In this document: piece after piece, positions 26,535 through 34,869 of the stretch
How positions within the stretch are numbered: position 1 is the stretch's first letter
Layout of the letters: every line of letters begins with the position of its first letter
NCBI RefSeq assembly: GCF_018986735.1
Contig: NZ_CP065521.1
Coordinates: forward strand, 1,364,001-1,428,000
Source: Schaalia sp. 19OD2882
Lineage (GTDB): Bacteria; Actinomycetota; Actinomycetes; Actinomycetales; Actinomycetaceae
Length of the DNA stretch: 64,000 nucleotides
Direction of reading: 5' to 3'
Notes under the pieces: model-generated
What the model saw: the letters and a program-made list of their open reading frames with translations, nothing else
Told to the model about the DNA's origin: nothing
Databases searched by the model: none
Translations under genes and position numbers: made by a program

Positions 26535-27847
26535 ACACCGACTGGCTGGCACAGGCCCCGCCCACATTCGTGGAAGCCGACGGCACCCGGGTCAGGGACC
26601 GCGGATTCGACGTGGGCACCCGCCTGGAAACCGGACCGGGCCTGGGCCGCACCGGAGTGGTGCACACCGCCCACGGCACCATCCGCACCCCCGCCTTCAT
26701 CCCCGTGGGCACCAAGGCCACCGTCAAGGCCCTGATCCCGGAGATGGTCCAGGCCCTGGGCGCCCAGGCGGTCCTGGCCAACGCCTACCACCTCTACCTG
26801 CAGCCCGGCGCCGACATCGTCGACGAGGCAGGCGGCTTCGGCGCCTTCATGAACTGGTCCGGACCCACCTACACCGACTCCGGCGGCTTCCAGGTCCTCT
26901 CCCTGGGGTCGGGATTCAAGAAGGTCCTCTCGCAAGAGTTCTCCGGCACCGCCGACCTGGACGACCCGAAGCTGCGCATGCAGGCCGTGAAGGCCTCCCG
27001 CGCCGTCATCGACGAGGATTCGGTGACCTTCAAGAGCCACATCGACGGCACCACGCACCGCTTCACCCCGGAAGTGTCGATGGGCATCCAGCACAAGTTG
27101 GGCTCCGACGTGATGTTCGCCTTCGACGAGCTCACCTCCCTCCTGCACCCCCGGGACTACCAGGAGGAATCCTTGGACCGCACCCACAGGTGGGCACGGC
27201 GCTGCCTTGCCGAGCACAGGCGCCTGACCGAGGAGCGCGCGGACAAGCCCTACCAGCAGCTGTGGGGCGTCGTCCAAGGCGCGCAGTACCAGGACCTGCG
27301 GCGCAGGGCCGCCCGCACCCTGTCCGACATGGACGAGGACGGGATGCGTTTCGACGGATTCGGAGTCGGTGGGGCACTGGAGAAGGAGAACCTGGGAAGA
27401 ATCGTGTCCTGGGTCTGTGAGGAGCTCGATGAACATCGCCCTCGTCACCTGTTGGGCATCTCCGAGCCTGACGACCTCTTCGCCGCAGTGGCGGCCGGCG
27501 CCGACACCTTCGACTGCGTGAATCCCTCCCGCGTGGCCCGCAATGCCGCGGTGTACACCCCCGACGGGCGCTTCAACATCACGAATTCACGATTCAAGCG
27601 GGACTTCACGCCGCTGGTGGACGGCTGCGGGTGCTACACGTGCACGCACTACACTCGCGCCTACGTCCACCATCTGTTCAAGGCCAAGGAGATCCTCTCG
27701 GCCACACTGACGACGATCCACAACGAGTGGTTCACCGTGCGACTCGTGGACGCCATCCGTGAGTCCATCGAATGCGGTCAATTCGACGACTTCAGGGACG
27801 ACATGGTCGGACGATTCACCCACAGTGGAAGGACTGGTGCCAGATGA
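26531..27847 (+). CDS. tgt: tRNA-guanine(34) transglycosylase
   Basis: This 438-aa enzyme exchanges guanine 34 of GUN-anticodon tRNAs for queuine or a precursor. It shows the substrate-pocket TYTDSGGFQV near residues 114-123, the nucleophile Asp in ADTFDCVNPSRVARN near 321-335, and the zinc site CGCYTCTHYTRAYVHH near 361-376 with a downstream His (TTIHNEW). It is longer than many bacterial Tgt proteins (about 370-380 aa) because of an N-terminal extension of about 30-40 residues. ATG 26531 overlaps the yhhQ stop. The stop overlaps the next gene's ATG. Confidence 0.95.
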   Translation: MNTDWLAQAPPTFVEADGTRVRDRGFDVGTRLETGPGLGRTGVVHTAHGTIRTPAFIPVGTKATVKALIPEMVQALGAQAVLANAYHLYLQPGADIVDEAGGFGAFMNWSGPTYTDSGGFQVLSLGSGFKKVLSQEFSGTADLDDPKLRMQAVKASRAVIDEDSVTFKSHIDGTTHRFTPEVSMGIQHKLGSDVMFAFDELTSLLHPRDYQEESLDRTHRWARRCLAEHRRLTEERADKPYQQLWGVVQGAQYQDLRRRAARTLSDMDEDGMRFDGFGVGGALEKENLGRIVSWVCEELDEHRPRHLLGISEPDDLFAAVAAGADTFDCVNPSRVARNAAVYTPDGRFNITNSRFKRDFTPLVDGCGCYTCTHYTRAYVHHLFKAKEILSATLTTIHNEWFTVRLVDAIRESIECGQFDDFRDDMVGRFTHSGRTGAR

Positions 27848-28755
27848 GCTTCAATGAAGGAGTGCGCTCGGACTCCGGTCGTGTGAGTTCTTCTCGCGGG
27901 GGGCGCACCGGACGCGGAGTGGCCCTGGGGGGAGGCGGTTCGATCATCGCCCTCATCGCCGTGTTCCTCCTGTCCCAGTACACGGGGATCGACCTGACCG
28001 GCCTGCTCGGACAGGGCGGCTCCTTCAGCGAGTCGACGACGACCACTCCGGGCATCGACCTCAGCGCCTGCACGACGGGAAGGGCGGCCAACGAACGAAC
28101 GGAGTGCCGCATGGTGACCACCGCGGACTCCCTGGACATCGTGTGGACCACCCAAATGGCGGGTCAGGCCCCTCAGACCCACTACCGAGCACCGGGATTC
28201 ACCCTCTTCGAGAACGCGGTGAGCACCGGCTGCGGGAACGCCACCTCCGCCACCGGCCCCTTCTACTGTCCGACGGATGCATCTGTGTATCTGGACCTCA
28301 ACTTCTTCGCGCAGATGGAGCGTGATTTCGGGGCGGAGAACGCGCCGCTGGCCCAGGAGTACGTCGTCGCCCACGAGTGGGGACACCACATCCAGAACCT
28401 CATGGGCACCTTCGGGATCCACGACGCCCACCAAGCCGGAGCCGATGGCGAGGGCGTGCGCATGGAGTTGCAGGCCGACTGCTATGCCGGCATCTGGATG
28501 CACTGGGCTTCACGCACCATCGACCCCGACTCGGGCGTCACCTTCCTCAAACAGCCCACCCGCGCCCAGATCGACGACGCACTGAAGACTGCGGCCTCCA
28601 TCGGCGATGACCGCATCCAGGAGCGCTACCAAGGGCGGGCGACACCGGACACATGGACCCACGGCGCCGCAGAGCAGCGTGCCCGGTGGTTGATGACCGG
28701 TCTGGAGACCGGGTCCGTGGCGGCGTGCGACACCTTCTCCGCCGAGAAGCTCTGA
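27844..28755 (+). CDS. Neutral zinc metallopeptidase (YpfJ family)
   Basis: This 303-aa protein has a short cytoplasmic N-terminus rich in Ser, Arg and Gly, one membrane segment near residues 31-47 (SIIALIAVFLLSQ), then an extracytoplasmic peptidase domain. The zinc motif is HEWGHH near 176-181 (HExxH), followed by MELQADCYAGIWMH near 206-219, which supplies the third ligand region. The family is widespread; its substrate is not known. The ATG overlaps the tgt stop by 4 nt (ATGA), giving an unusual coupling of a surface peptidase to tRNA modification genes. Confidence 0.9.
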   Translation: MSFNEGVRSDSGRVSSSRGGRTGRGVALGGGGSIIALIAVFLLSQYTGIDLTGLLGQGGSFSESTTTTPGIDLSACTTGRAANERTECRMVTTADSLDIVWTTQMAGQAPQTHYRAPGFTLFENAVSTGCGNATSATGPFYCPTDASVYLDLNFFAQMERDFGAENAPLAQEYVVAHEWGHHIQNLMGTFGIHDAHQAGADGEGVRMELQADCYAGIWMHWASRTIDPDSGVTFLKQPTRAQIDDALKTAASIGDDRIQERYQGRATPDTWTHGAAEQRARWLMTGLETGSVAACDTFSAEKL

Positions 28756-28812
28756 GGCCCGGCGTTCACAGGTCATTCGATGCGCCGTCCGGCGCCGTGA
28801 CAGGAGGTTGTG

Positions 28813-30687
28813 ATGGTCTCGAAACTGGTCGAGCAGAGCCGTGAACTCTACGACCCGGGGTGTCCTTTCGACGTGCCCGTGCCCACAGGGTCGCTGTACG
28901 AGTTGCTGGAGACCACGGCCTCCTTCTATCCGGATCGCGTGGCGCTGGACTACTTCGGCCATGAGGCCACCTACGCCCAGGTGCACGACCAGGTTCTGCG
29001 GGCCGCCCAGGTGTTGCATTCGGCCGGCGTCGGCAAAGGGGACGTGGTGGCGATCTCCCTGCCGAACTGCCCGCAGGCCTTCGCCGTCTTCCACGCGTGC
29101 ATGCGCATCGGGGCGGTTGCCGCGCAGCACAATCCCTTGGCTCCCGCCGCCGAGGTCCATGGACAGTTGGGGCGCCACCACGGCCAGGTGGCGGTCGTGT
29201 GGGAGAAGTGCGTGGACAACTTCCCCACCGACGGGTCGACGGCCCTGCGCACCGTCTTCACCGTGGACATCAGCGCACACATGCCCGCCGGCCAGCGTTT
29301 CCTCCTGGCTCTGCCCGTGGCACGCGCCCGCGCGACCCGGGACAGGATGAGGGCCGCGCGGCCCTCGCGCGCCCGCTCCTGGGATGCGGAGGTGGCTCGC
29401 GCCCGTCGACTTCCGACCGAGTTCCCGCATCCTGGTGGGGATGACCGCGCCGTCATCTTGCACACCGGCGGTACGAACGGGGTGCCGAAATCCGTGCCGC
29501 TGACCCACAGAAACATCGGCGCGAATGTCAACCAGTGCATCTTCTGGGTGTGGAAGTTGCACGAGGGCGCTGAGGTCTTCTGGTCGTTGCTGCCCTACTT
29601 CCACGCCTTCGGCCTCACCTTCTTCCTGTGTGCTGCGGTGCGGAAGGCCGCCACCCAAGTGTTGTTGCCTTCCTTCGACGTGGATCTGGCCCTTGAGTCC
29701 CACCGCAGACGCCCGGTGACCTTCTTCGTCGGCGTGCCGCCCATGTTCGAACGCATCGAGAAGCGGGCATCCGAGACGGGCACGTCCCTGCGTTCAATTC
29801 GTTTCGGCGTTGCCGGCGCGATGCCCTTGTCGACGGCCTCTGCTGCGCGTTGGGAGAAGGCGACGGGCGGCATGATCGTCGAAGGATACGGATTGTCGGA
29901 GACCTCGCCTGTGCTGATGGGCGCTCCCCTGTCGGAAAAACGCCACCATGGGGTGTTGGGAGTTCCCTTCGCCAACACCGACCTGCGTCTGGCGGACCTG
30001 GATGATCCTTCGATCGACGTCGAGGAGGGCCAGCCCGGCGAGATCCTTGTCAAGGGGCCGCAGGTCTTCGAAGGTTACCTCGACGCACCCGAGGAGACCG
30101 CACGGGTCTTCACCGAGGACGGGTGGTTCCGCACGGGCGACATCGGCGTGTGCGAGGGCGGTTACATTCGCATGGCGGACAGGAAGAAGGAACTCATCCT
30201 CTCCGGCGGATTCAACGTCTACCCCAGCCAGGTCGAGGCGGCGATCCGCACGATGCCGGGTGTCAAGGATGTGGCCGTGGTCGGCCTGCCCTCGGGCGAT
30301 GCCCGCGAGGACGTCGTCGCGGCGCTGCTCCTCGAGGAGGACGCACCGACCATCACGATTGAGCAAGTGCGCGCCTGGGCCGAGAAACGCATCTCCCACT
30401 ACGCGCTGCCGCGCCACATCGCCTTCCTCACGGACCTGCCCCGAAATCCTTTGGGCAAGGTCATGCGGCGCCGCGTCAAGGAGCAGCTGCTGGACCCGGC
30501 CTCGAAGCTGCTCGAGCAGGCGGGTCAGGCGGTCGGCGGGGCGGTTTCCCAAGCGGGTCAGGCAGTGAGCGGCGCAGTGTCCCAGGCTCAGGAGATCGTC
30601 CAGGAGCATCTGCCCCAGACACGCCCCTCGGCCCTTGGTGAGGACGAGGACGGGCAGGATGCGACCCGAGACGAACGCATTGACTGA
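28813..30687 (+). CDS. AMP-dependent acyl-CoA synthetase/ligase (FadD-like)
   Basis: This 624-aa ANL enzyme activates a carboxylic acid as acyl-AMP and then acyl-CoA. The P-loop motif is HTGGTNGVPKSVPLTH near residues 217-232, not the usual TSGTTGxPK. Motif YGLSETSP is near 359-366, FRTGDIG near 438, and the C-terminal catalytic Lys is in NPLGKVMRR near 549. After residue 560 there is an extension with Gly/Ala/Val/Gln/Ser repeats (AGQAVGGAVSQ, AGQAVSGAVSQ) and an acidic tail. ATG 28813 has AGGAGG 5 nt upstream. It converges with sufT, with only 11 nt between stops. Substrate is uncertain; long-chain fatty acid is likely. Confidence 0.9.
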   Translation: MVSKLVEQSRELYDPGCPFDVPVPTGSLYELLETTASFYPDRVALDYFGHEATYAQVHDQVLRAAQVLHSAGVGKGDVVAISLPNCPQAFAVFHACMRIGAVAAQHNPLAPAAEVHGQLGRHHGQVAVVWEKCVDNFPTDGSTALRTVFTVDISAHMPAGQRFLLALPVARARATRDRMRAARPSRARSWDAEVARARRLPTEFPHPGGDDRAVILHTGGTNGVPKSVPLTHRNIGANVNQCIFWVWKLHEGAEVFWSLLPYFHAFGLTFFLCAAVRKAATQVLLPSFDVDLALESHRRRPVTFFVGVPPMFERIEKRASETGTSLRSIRFGVAGAMPLSTASAARWEKATGGMIVEGYGLSETSPVLMGAPLSEKRHHGVLGVPFANTDLRLADLDDPSIDVEEGQPGEILVKGPQVFEGYLDAPEETARVFTEDGWFRTGDIGVCEGGYIRMADRKKELILSGGFNVYPSQVEAAIRTMPGVKDVAVVGLPSGDAREDVVAALLLEEDAPTITIEQVRAWAEKRISHYALPRHIAFLTDLPRNPLGKVMRRRVKEQLLDPASKLLEQAGQAVGGAVSQAGQAVSGAVSQAQEIVQEHLPQTRPSALGEDEDGQDATRDERID

Positions 30688-30698
30688 CCGGGGCGACC

Positions 30699-31124
30699 TC
30701 AGACGTTGAAGCCGATGGCCCGCAACTGGTCACGCCCGTCCGGAGTGATGCGGTCAGGGCCCCACGGCGGCATCCACACCCAGTTGATGGCGACCTCCGG
30801 CGACAAGGTGGTGAGCACGACCTTTGCCTGTCGTTCGATGACGTCGGTCAGCGGGCACGCCGCCGACGTCAACGTCATGTCGAGGAGGATCGCATCGTCG
30901 TCGTGCACGGTCACGCCGTAGACCAGGCCAAGGTCGACGATGTTGATGCCCAGCTCCGGGTCGATGACGTCCTTGAGGGCTTCCAGGACGTCATCACCGC
31001 TGATGGAGCCGCGTTCGAGCACGTCGGTGCCGTCGATGTCGCGCACCTCGGTATTCGTGCTCGGCTGCGGGACGGGAGCAAATCGCTGCTCGACCGGTTC
31101 ACTCTGGGCCATCGGGTTGCTCAC
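30699..31124 (-). CDS. sufT: SUF Fe-S assembly factor SufT (DUF59/MIP18-like)
   Basis: This 141-aa protein carries a DUF59 (PaaD/MIP18-like) domain. Its DPELGINIVDLGLVYGV segment near residues 54-70 and the conserved Cys in TSAACPLTD near 87-95 mark SufT-type maturation factors. The C-terminus WMPPWGPDRIT is also typical. The GTG start at 31124 has AGGAGG about 7 nt upstream and overlaps the sufU stop (GTGA). It is the last gene of the SUF operon and helps deliver or maintain Fe-S clusters. Confidence 0.92.
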   Translation of the reverse strand: MSNPMAQSEPVEQRFAPVPQPSTNTEVRDIDGTDVLERGSISGDDVLEALKDVIDPELGINIVDLGLVYGVTVHDDDAILLDMTLTSAACPLTDVIERQAKVVLTTLSPEVAINWVWMPPWGPDRITPDGRDQLRAIGFNV

Positions 31125-31588
31125 CGGGTTCCTCCTTGGATGTCGGTGCCGAGTTTCGTCATGGCGTCCCGCAGGGCGTACCACCCGAGCAGAGCGCACT
31201 TCACACGATTCGCGAATTGTGAGCTGCCCTCCAGAGCAGCAGCGTCCTCAAGGGTGTCGAGGACGTCGTCGGGCACACCCTGTCCACGCGAATGCATCAT
31301 GGTCTCCATGGCCTGGAAGAGGCTCCGCACTTCTTCGGGCGACTTGCCGTCGACCAAGTCGGAGAGCATCGACAGAGACGCCTGCGAGATGGAGCACCCC
31401 TCCCCGTCCCACGCCAAGCGCTGGATGCGGCCGTCGCCCGCAAGAGTCACACCCAGGGTGACCTCGTCACCGCAGGTGGGGTTGACCTGGTGGGAGGTCG
31501 CAGCCAGGCCGTCGACAGGTCCGCACCCGTGACGTTCCTTCGAATGGTCGAGGATGACTTGCTGGTAGAGCTGGTCGAGGCTGGACAT
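31121..31588 (-). CDS. sufU: Fe-S cluster assembly sulfur-transfer protein SufU
   Basis: This 155-aa SufU/IscU-fold protein keeps the three ligand cysteines of the family: NPTCGDEV near residues 36-43, GEGCSISQAS near 63-72 and RVKCALLGW near 127-135. Actinobacterial SufU binds zinc and accepts sulfur from SufS. The start overlaps the sufS stop by 1 nt (TGATG) and the stop overlaps the sufT GTG, so three genes are translationally linked. Confidence 0.95.
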   Translation of the reverse strand: MSSLDQLYQQVILDHSKERHGCGPVDGLAATSHQVNPTCGDEVTLGVTLAGDGRIQRLAWDGEGCSISQASLSMLSDLVDGKSPEEVRSLFQAMETMMHSRGQGVPDDVLDTLEDAAALEGSSQFANRVKCALLGWYALRDAMTKLGTDIQGGTR

Positions 31589-32889
31589 CACTTCCCCTTG
31601 AAGTAGCGGCGGACGCTGGACACGCCCTCGACGAAACGGTCGATCTCCGTGTCCGTCGACGTCGGGGCAATGGAGGCGCGACTGGAGGAGCGCACACCGA
31701 AGAACGAGTGCAGGGGGATGGCGCAGTGGTGGCCGACCCGCACGGCCACGTCGAGGGAGTCGAGGAACTGCCCCACGTCATGCGGGTGGACACCGTCCAC
31801 CGCGAAGGCGACGACCCCGATCCGATCCCCCGCATCCGCCGGTCCGAGGATCCGCACCCCGTCGATGTCGCCAAGGCCGTCGAGCATCCGGCAGGTCAGA
31901 GCATGTTCATGTGCGGCGACCCGCGTCATGTCCAGGCCCTTGAGGTAGTCCAGGGCGACCCGCCATCCGGCGATCTGGGCCACCGGCTGGGAGCCGGCCT
32001 CGAAACGCTCAGGAGGCGCCATGTACTCGGCGCCGTCCATCGTCACCCAGGAGATCATCGACCCGCCGGTGAGCACCGGCGGCATCGCTTCGAGGAGTTC
32101 GCGTCTGCCCCACAGCGCTCCCACCCCAGTGGGCCCGAGCATCTTGTGTGAGGAGAACACCGCGAAATCGACCCCTAGGGCTGCAACATCCACCGGAATG
32201 TGGGCCGAGGACTGGCACGTGTCCAGCAGGACCAGGGCGCCGACTGCCCGCGCCGCAGCAACGATCTGCGCCACCGGCGACACCGCGCCGGTGACATTCG
32301 AGACGTGCGTGAAGGCGACGAACTTCGTTCGAGCGTCCACGACGGACAGGGTCTCCAAGTCGAGGCGGCCCTCCGCGGTCAGGTCGATCCATGCGAGCTG
32401 AGCGCCCGTACGGGCGCAGAGCTCCTGCCACGGCACGAGATTCGCGTGGTGCTCCGCCCTCGTCACGACGATCCGGTCCCCGGGACCCACGGAAAGGCGC
32501 CGGGAGGCCCGCCCCCCACACCCCAGGCTCGCGTGTCCGATAGCCAGGGCCACGAGGTTCACCGCCTCCGTGGCATTCTTCGTCCACACGATCTCATCCG
32601 GGCGTCCCCCGACGAAGGACGCCAGATCGGCCCGCCCGTCCTCGAAGACCAAGGTCGCCTCGTCGCCAAGCAGGTGAGTGCCCCTGTGGACCGCCGCGTT
32701 GGAGCGCCGGTAGAACTCGGCTTCGGCCTCGATGACCTGCGTGGGCTTCTGGGAGGTGGCGGAGGCGTCGAGGTATGCGATGGTCCGCCCGCCCCGCCCC
32801 GTTCGGGACAGGATGGGGAAGTCCTCACGAATGGCGCGCATCTCCGCCTCCGTGAAGGGGGAGGCGCCCTCGGACGCTGCCGTCACCAC
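31588..32889 (-). CDS. sufS: SufS cysteine desulfurase
   Basis: This 433-aa PLP-dependent group II desulfurase starts with REDFPILSR near residue 19. The PLP-phosphate region is THVSNVTGAV near 190, the Schiff-base Lys is in SSHKMLGPTG near 240, and the active-site Cys is in VGHHCAIPLH near 391. The GTG start at 32889 lies 4 nt after the sufC stop, with AGGTGA upstream. It removes sulfur from cysteine for SufU and the SufBCD scaffold. Confidence 0.95.
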   Translation of the reverse strand: MVTAASEGASPFTEAEMRAIREDFPILSRTGRGGRTIAYLDASATSQKPTQVIEAEAEFYRRSNAAVHRGTHLLGDEATLVFEDGRADLASFVGGRPDEIVWTKNATEAVNLVALAIGHASLGCGGRASRRLSVGPGDRIVVTRAEHHANLVPWQELCARTGAQLAWIDLTAEGRLDLETLSVVDARTKFVAFTHVSNVTGAVSPVAQIVAAARAVGALVLLDTCQSSAHIPVDVAALGVDFAVFSSHKMLGPTGVGALWGRRELLEAMPPVLTGGSMISWVTMDGAEYMAPPERFEAGSQPVAQIAGWRVALDYLKGLDMTRVAAHEHALTCRMLDGLGDIDGVRILGPADAGDRIGVVAFAVDGVHPHDVGQFLDSLDVAVRVGHHCAIPLHSFFGVRSSSRASIAPTSTDTEIDRFVEGVSSVRRYFKGK

Positions 32890-32893
32890 CGAC

Positions 32894-33646
32894 TCACCTG
32901 ACCAGGTACGAGTCGTAACCGTTCTCCTCCAGCTGATCTGCCAGCTCGGGTCCCCCCTGGGCGGCCACTCGGCCGTCGACGAAGACGTGGACGTGGCTGG
33001 GGTGGATGTAGCGGAGGATGCGTGTGTAGTGGGTGATGAGCATGACTCCGCACCCGGTGTCGGCGTGGACACGGTTGACTCCCTCGGAGACGACGCGCAG
33101 GGCATCGACGTCCAGACCGGAGTCGGTTTCATCGAGGATCGCGAAGGAGGGCCTGAGCAGCTCCATCTGGAGGATCTCCAGGCGCTTCTTCTCGCCACCC
33201 GAAAAGCCCACGTTCACGTCACGGTCGGCGAATCCCGGATCCATGCGCAGGTCGTCCATGGCGCCCTTGACGTCCTTGACCCACTGGCGGATGGCCGGAG
33301 CCTTGCCGTCCACGGCAGTCTTCGCCGTGCGCAGGAAGTTCGACACGGACACTCCCGCGACCTCCACCGGGTACTGCATGGCCAGGAAGAGTCCCGCACG
33401 GGCGCGCTCGTCGACGCCCATCTCGGTGATGAGCTGGTCGTCCAGCCACGCCTGGCCGGAAGTGATCTCATAGGCGGGGTGCCCGGCCAAGGCGTAGGCC
33501 AAGGTCGACTTTCCCGAACCGTTGGGACCCATGATCGCGTGGATCTCACCGGAGTTGATGGTCAGGTCGACGCCTTTGAGGATTTCCTTGGGGCCATCGG
33601 CGGTCTCGACGGTGACGTGCAGGTCCTTGATGGTCAGGGTTGACAT
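32894..33646 (-). CDS. sufC: Fe-S cluster assembly ATPase SufC
   Basis: This 250-aa ABC-type ATPase has Walker A GPNGSGKST near residues 40-48, signature FSGGEKKRLEILQ near 150-162, Walker B FAILDETDSGLD near 172-183 and H-loop LITHYTRIL near 208. The DETDSGLD form of Walker B is specific to SufC. AGGAGG precedes the ATG. It forms the SufBC2D scaffold with the two upstream gene products. Confidence 0.97.
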   Translation of the reverse strand: MSTLTIKDLHVTVETADGPKEILKGVDLTINSGEIHAIMGPNGSGKSTLAYALAGHPAYEITSGQAWLDDQLITEMGVDERARAGLFLAMQYPVEVAGVSVSNFLRTAKTAVDGKAPAIRQWVKDVKGAMDDLRMDPGFADRDVNVGFSGGEKKRLEILQMELLRPSFAILDETDSGLDVDALRVVSEGVNRVHADTGCGVMLITHYTRILRYIHPSHVHVFVDGRVAAQGGPELADQLEENGYDSYLVR

Positions 33647-33681
33647 GGTGTGCCTCCTCGGCGGTTGGTCTGTGGGGGCGC

Positions 33682-34869
33682 TCACTGGGCGCTGCGCGCC
33701 AGTTCGGCCTCGATGGCTGCCATGAGGTGTTCCTGCACTGCGGGCACACCGATCTGGTCGATGAGTTCGGCGAAGAATCCGCGCACGACGAGGCGACGCG
33801 CCTCGACCTCGGGGATTCCTCGGCTCATGAGGTAGAAGAGCTGCTCGTCGTCGAAGCGCCCTGTGGCCGAAGCGTGGCCGGCTCCTTCGATCTCGCCGTT
33901 CTCGATCTCCAGGTTCGGCACCGAGTCGGCCTTGGCGCCCTCGGTGAGGACGAGGTTGCGGTTGAGTTCGTAGGTGTCGGTACCGTCGGCGACCTCGCGG
34001 ATGAGGCAGTCGCCGATCCACACCGAGTGCGCATCCTTTCCCTGCAGGGCGCCTTTGTATGTGACCCGCGAGTAGCACTTGGGCTGCGAGTGGTCGACGA
34101 AGACCCGGTGTTCGAGGTGCTGACCGGCGTCAACGAAGTACAGGCCGAGCATCTCCAGATTGCCGCCCGGGCCACGGAAGTCCGTCTCGGCGTTGACACG
34201 TACCAGGTCTCCGCCGAGGGTGACGACAATGTGGCGGACCTGCGCGTCCCTTCCGATGGCCACACGGTGCGAGGCCGTGTGGATGGTGGTGTCATCCCAC
34301 TCGTGCACGGCCACGACGCTCAGGTGGCAGCCGTCCCCGGCCTCAACCTCGATCCCTTGGGCGAGCGCGGCGCCGGCTCCACCGCTGTGGGTGAGGATGA
34401 CGGTGGCCTCGCAGAGTTCACCTGCGCGGATGACGACGTTCTGGGCGCGTGTGCCCTCCAGTGCGGACACGTCCAGGAGGACCGGGGAGTCGAGCACTGC
34501 CTGAGCGGCGATGGTGACCACGGTGGCGCTCTCGAAACGGTCCCAGGCCACCGCGGCGGCACGGTCGGTGGGAGCCAGGACGGTGCCCAGCGCCTCGTCT
34601 CCGCGCTCGACCACGTGGACACTCACTCCGTCGGGCAGCTGGCGGAGCGCGAGGGGGGCGTCGCCCTCGTCGAAGTCCTCGGGGTGCAGGAGTCTTTCGA
34701 TCCTGCGCATGGGGGTGAATCGCCAGTCCTCCTCACGGCCCGTGGGGAAGGGGAATGCGTCGAGGTCGAAACTTGCCAGGCGGTCGGCGCGGGTCACGCG
34801 CGAGGGGGCAAGACCGTGGGAGTGCGGGCGTGCGGCGGTGGCCGCGACGGTTCCTTCGGAGGTGGTCAT
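33682..34869 (-). CDS. sufD: Fe-S cluster assembly protein SufD
   Basis: This 395-aa beta-helix scaffold protein has the N-terminal FPFPTGREEDWRFTPMRRI near residues 40-58. The C-terminal conserved RFDDEQLFYLMSRGIPEVEARRLVVRGF near 342-370 is the SufB/SufD signature. The ATG overlaps the sufB stop by 1 nt (TGATG). It partners with SufB and SufC to assemble clusters. The next gene, sufC, starts after 35 nt. Confidence 0.95.
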   Translation of the reverse strand: MTTSEGTVAATAARPHSHGLAPSRVTRADRLASFDLDAFPFPTGREEDWRFTPMRRIERLLHPEDFDEGDAPLALRQLPDGVSVHVVERGDEALGTVLAPTDRAAAVAWDRFESATVVTIAAQAVLDSPVLLDVSALEGTRAQNVVIRAGELCEATVILTHSGGAGAALAQGIEVEAGDGCHLSVVAVHEWDDTTIHTASHRVAIGRDAQVRHIVVTLGGDLVRVNAETDFRGPGGNLEMLGLYFVDAGQHLEHRVFVDHSQPKCYSRVTYKGALQGKDAHSVWIGDCLIREVADGTDTYELNRNLVLTEGAKADSVPNLEIENGEIEGAGHASATGRFDDEQLFYLMSRGIPEVEARRLVVRGFFAELIDQIGVPAVQEHLMAAIEAELARSAQ

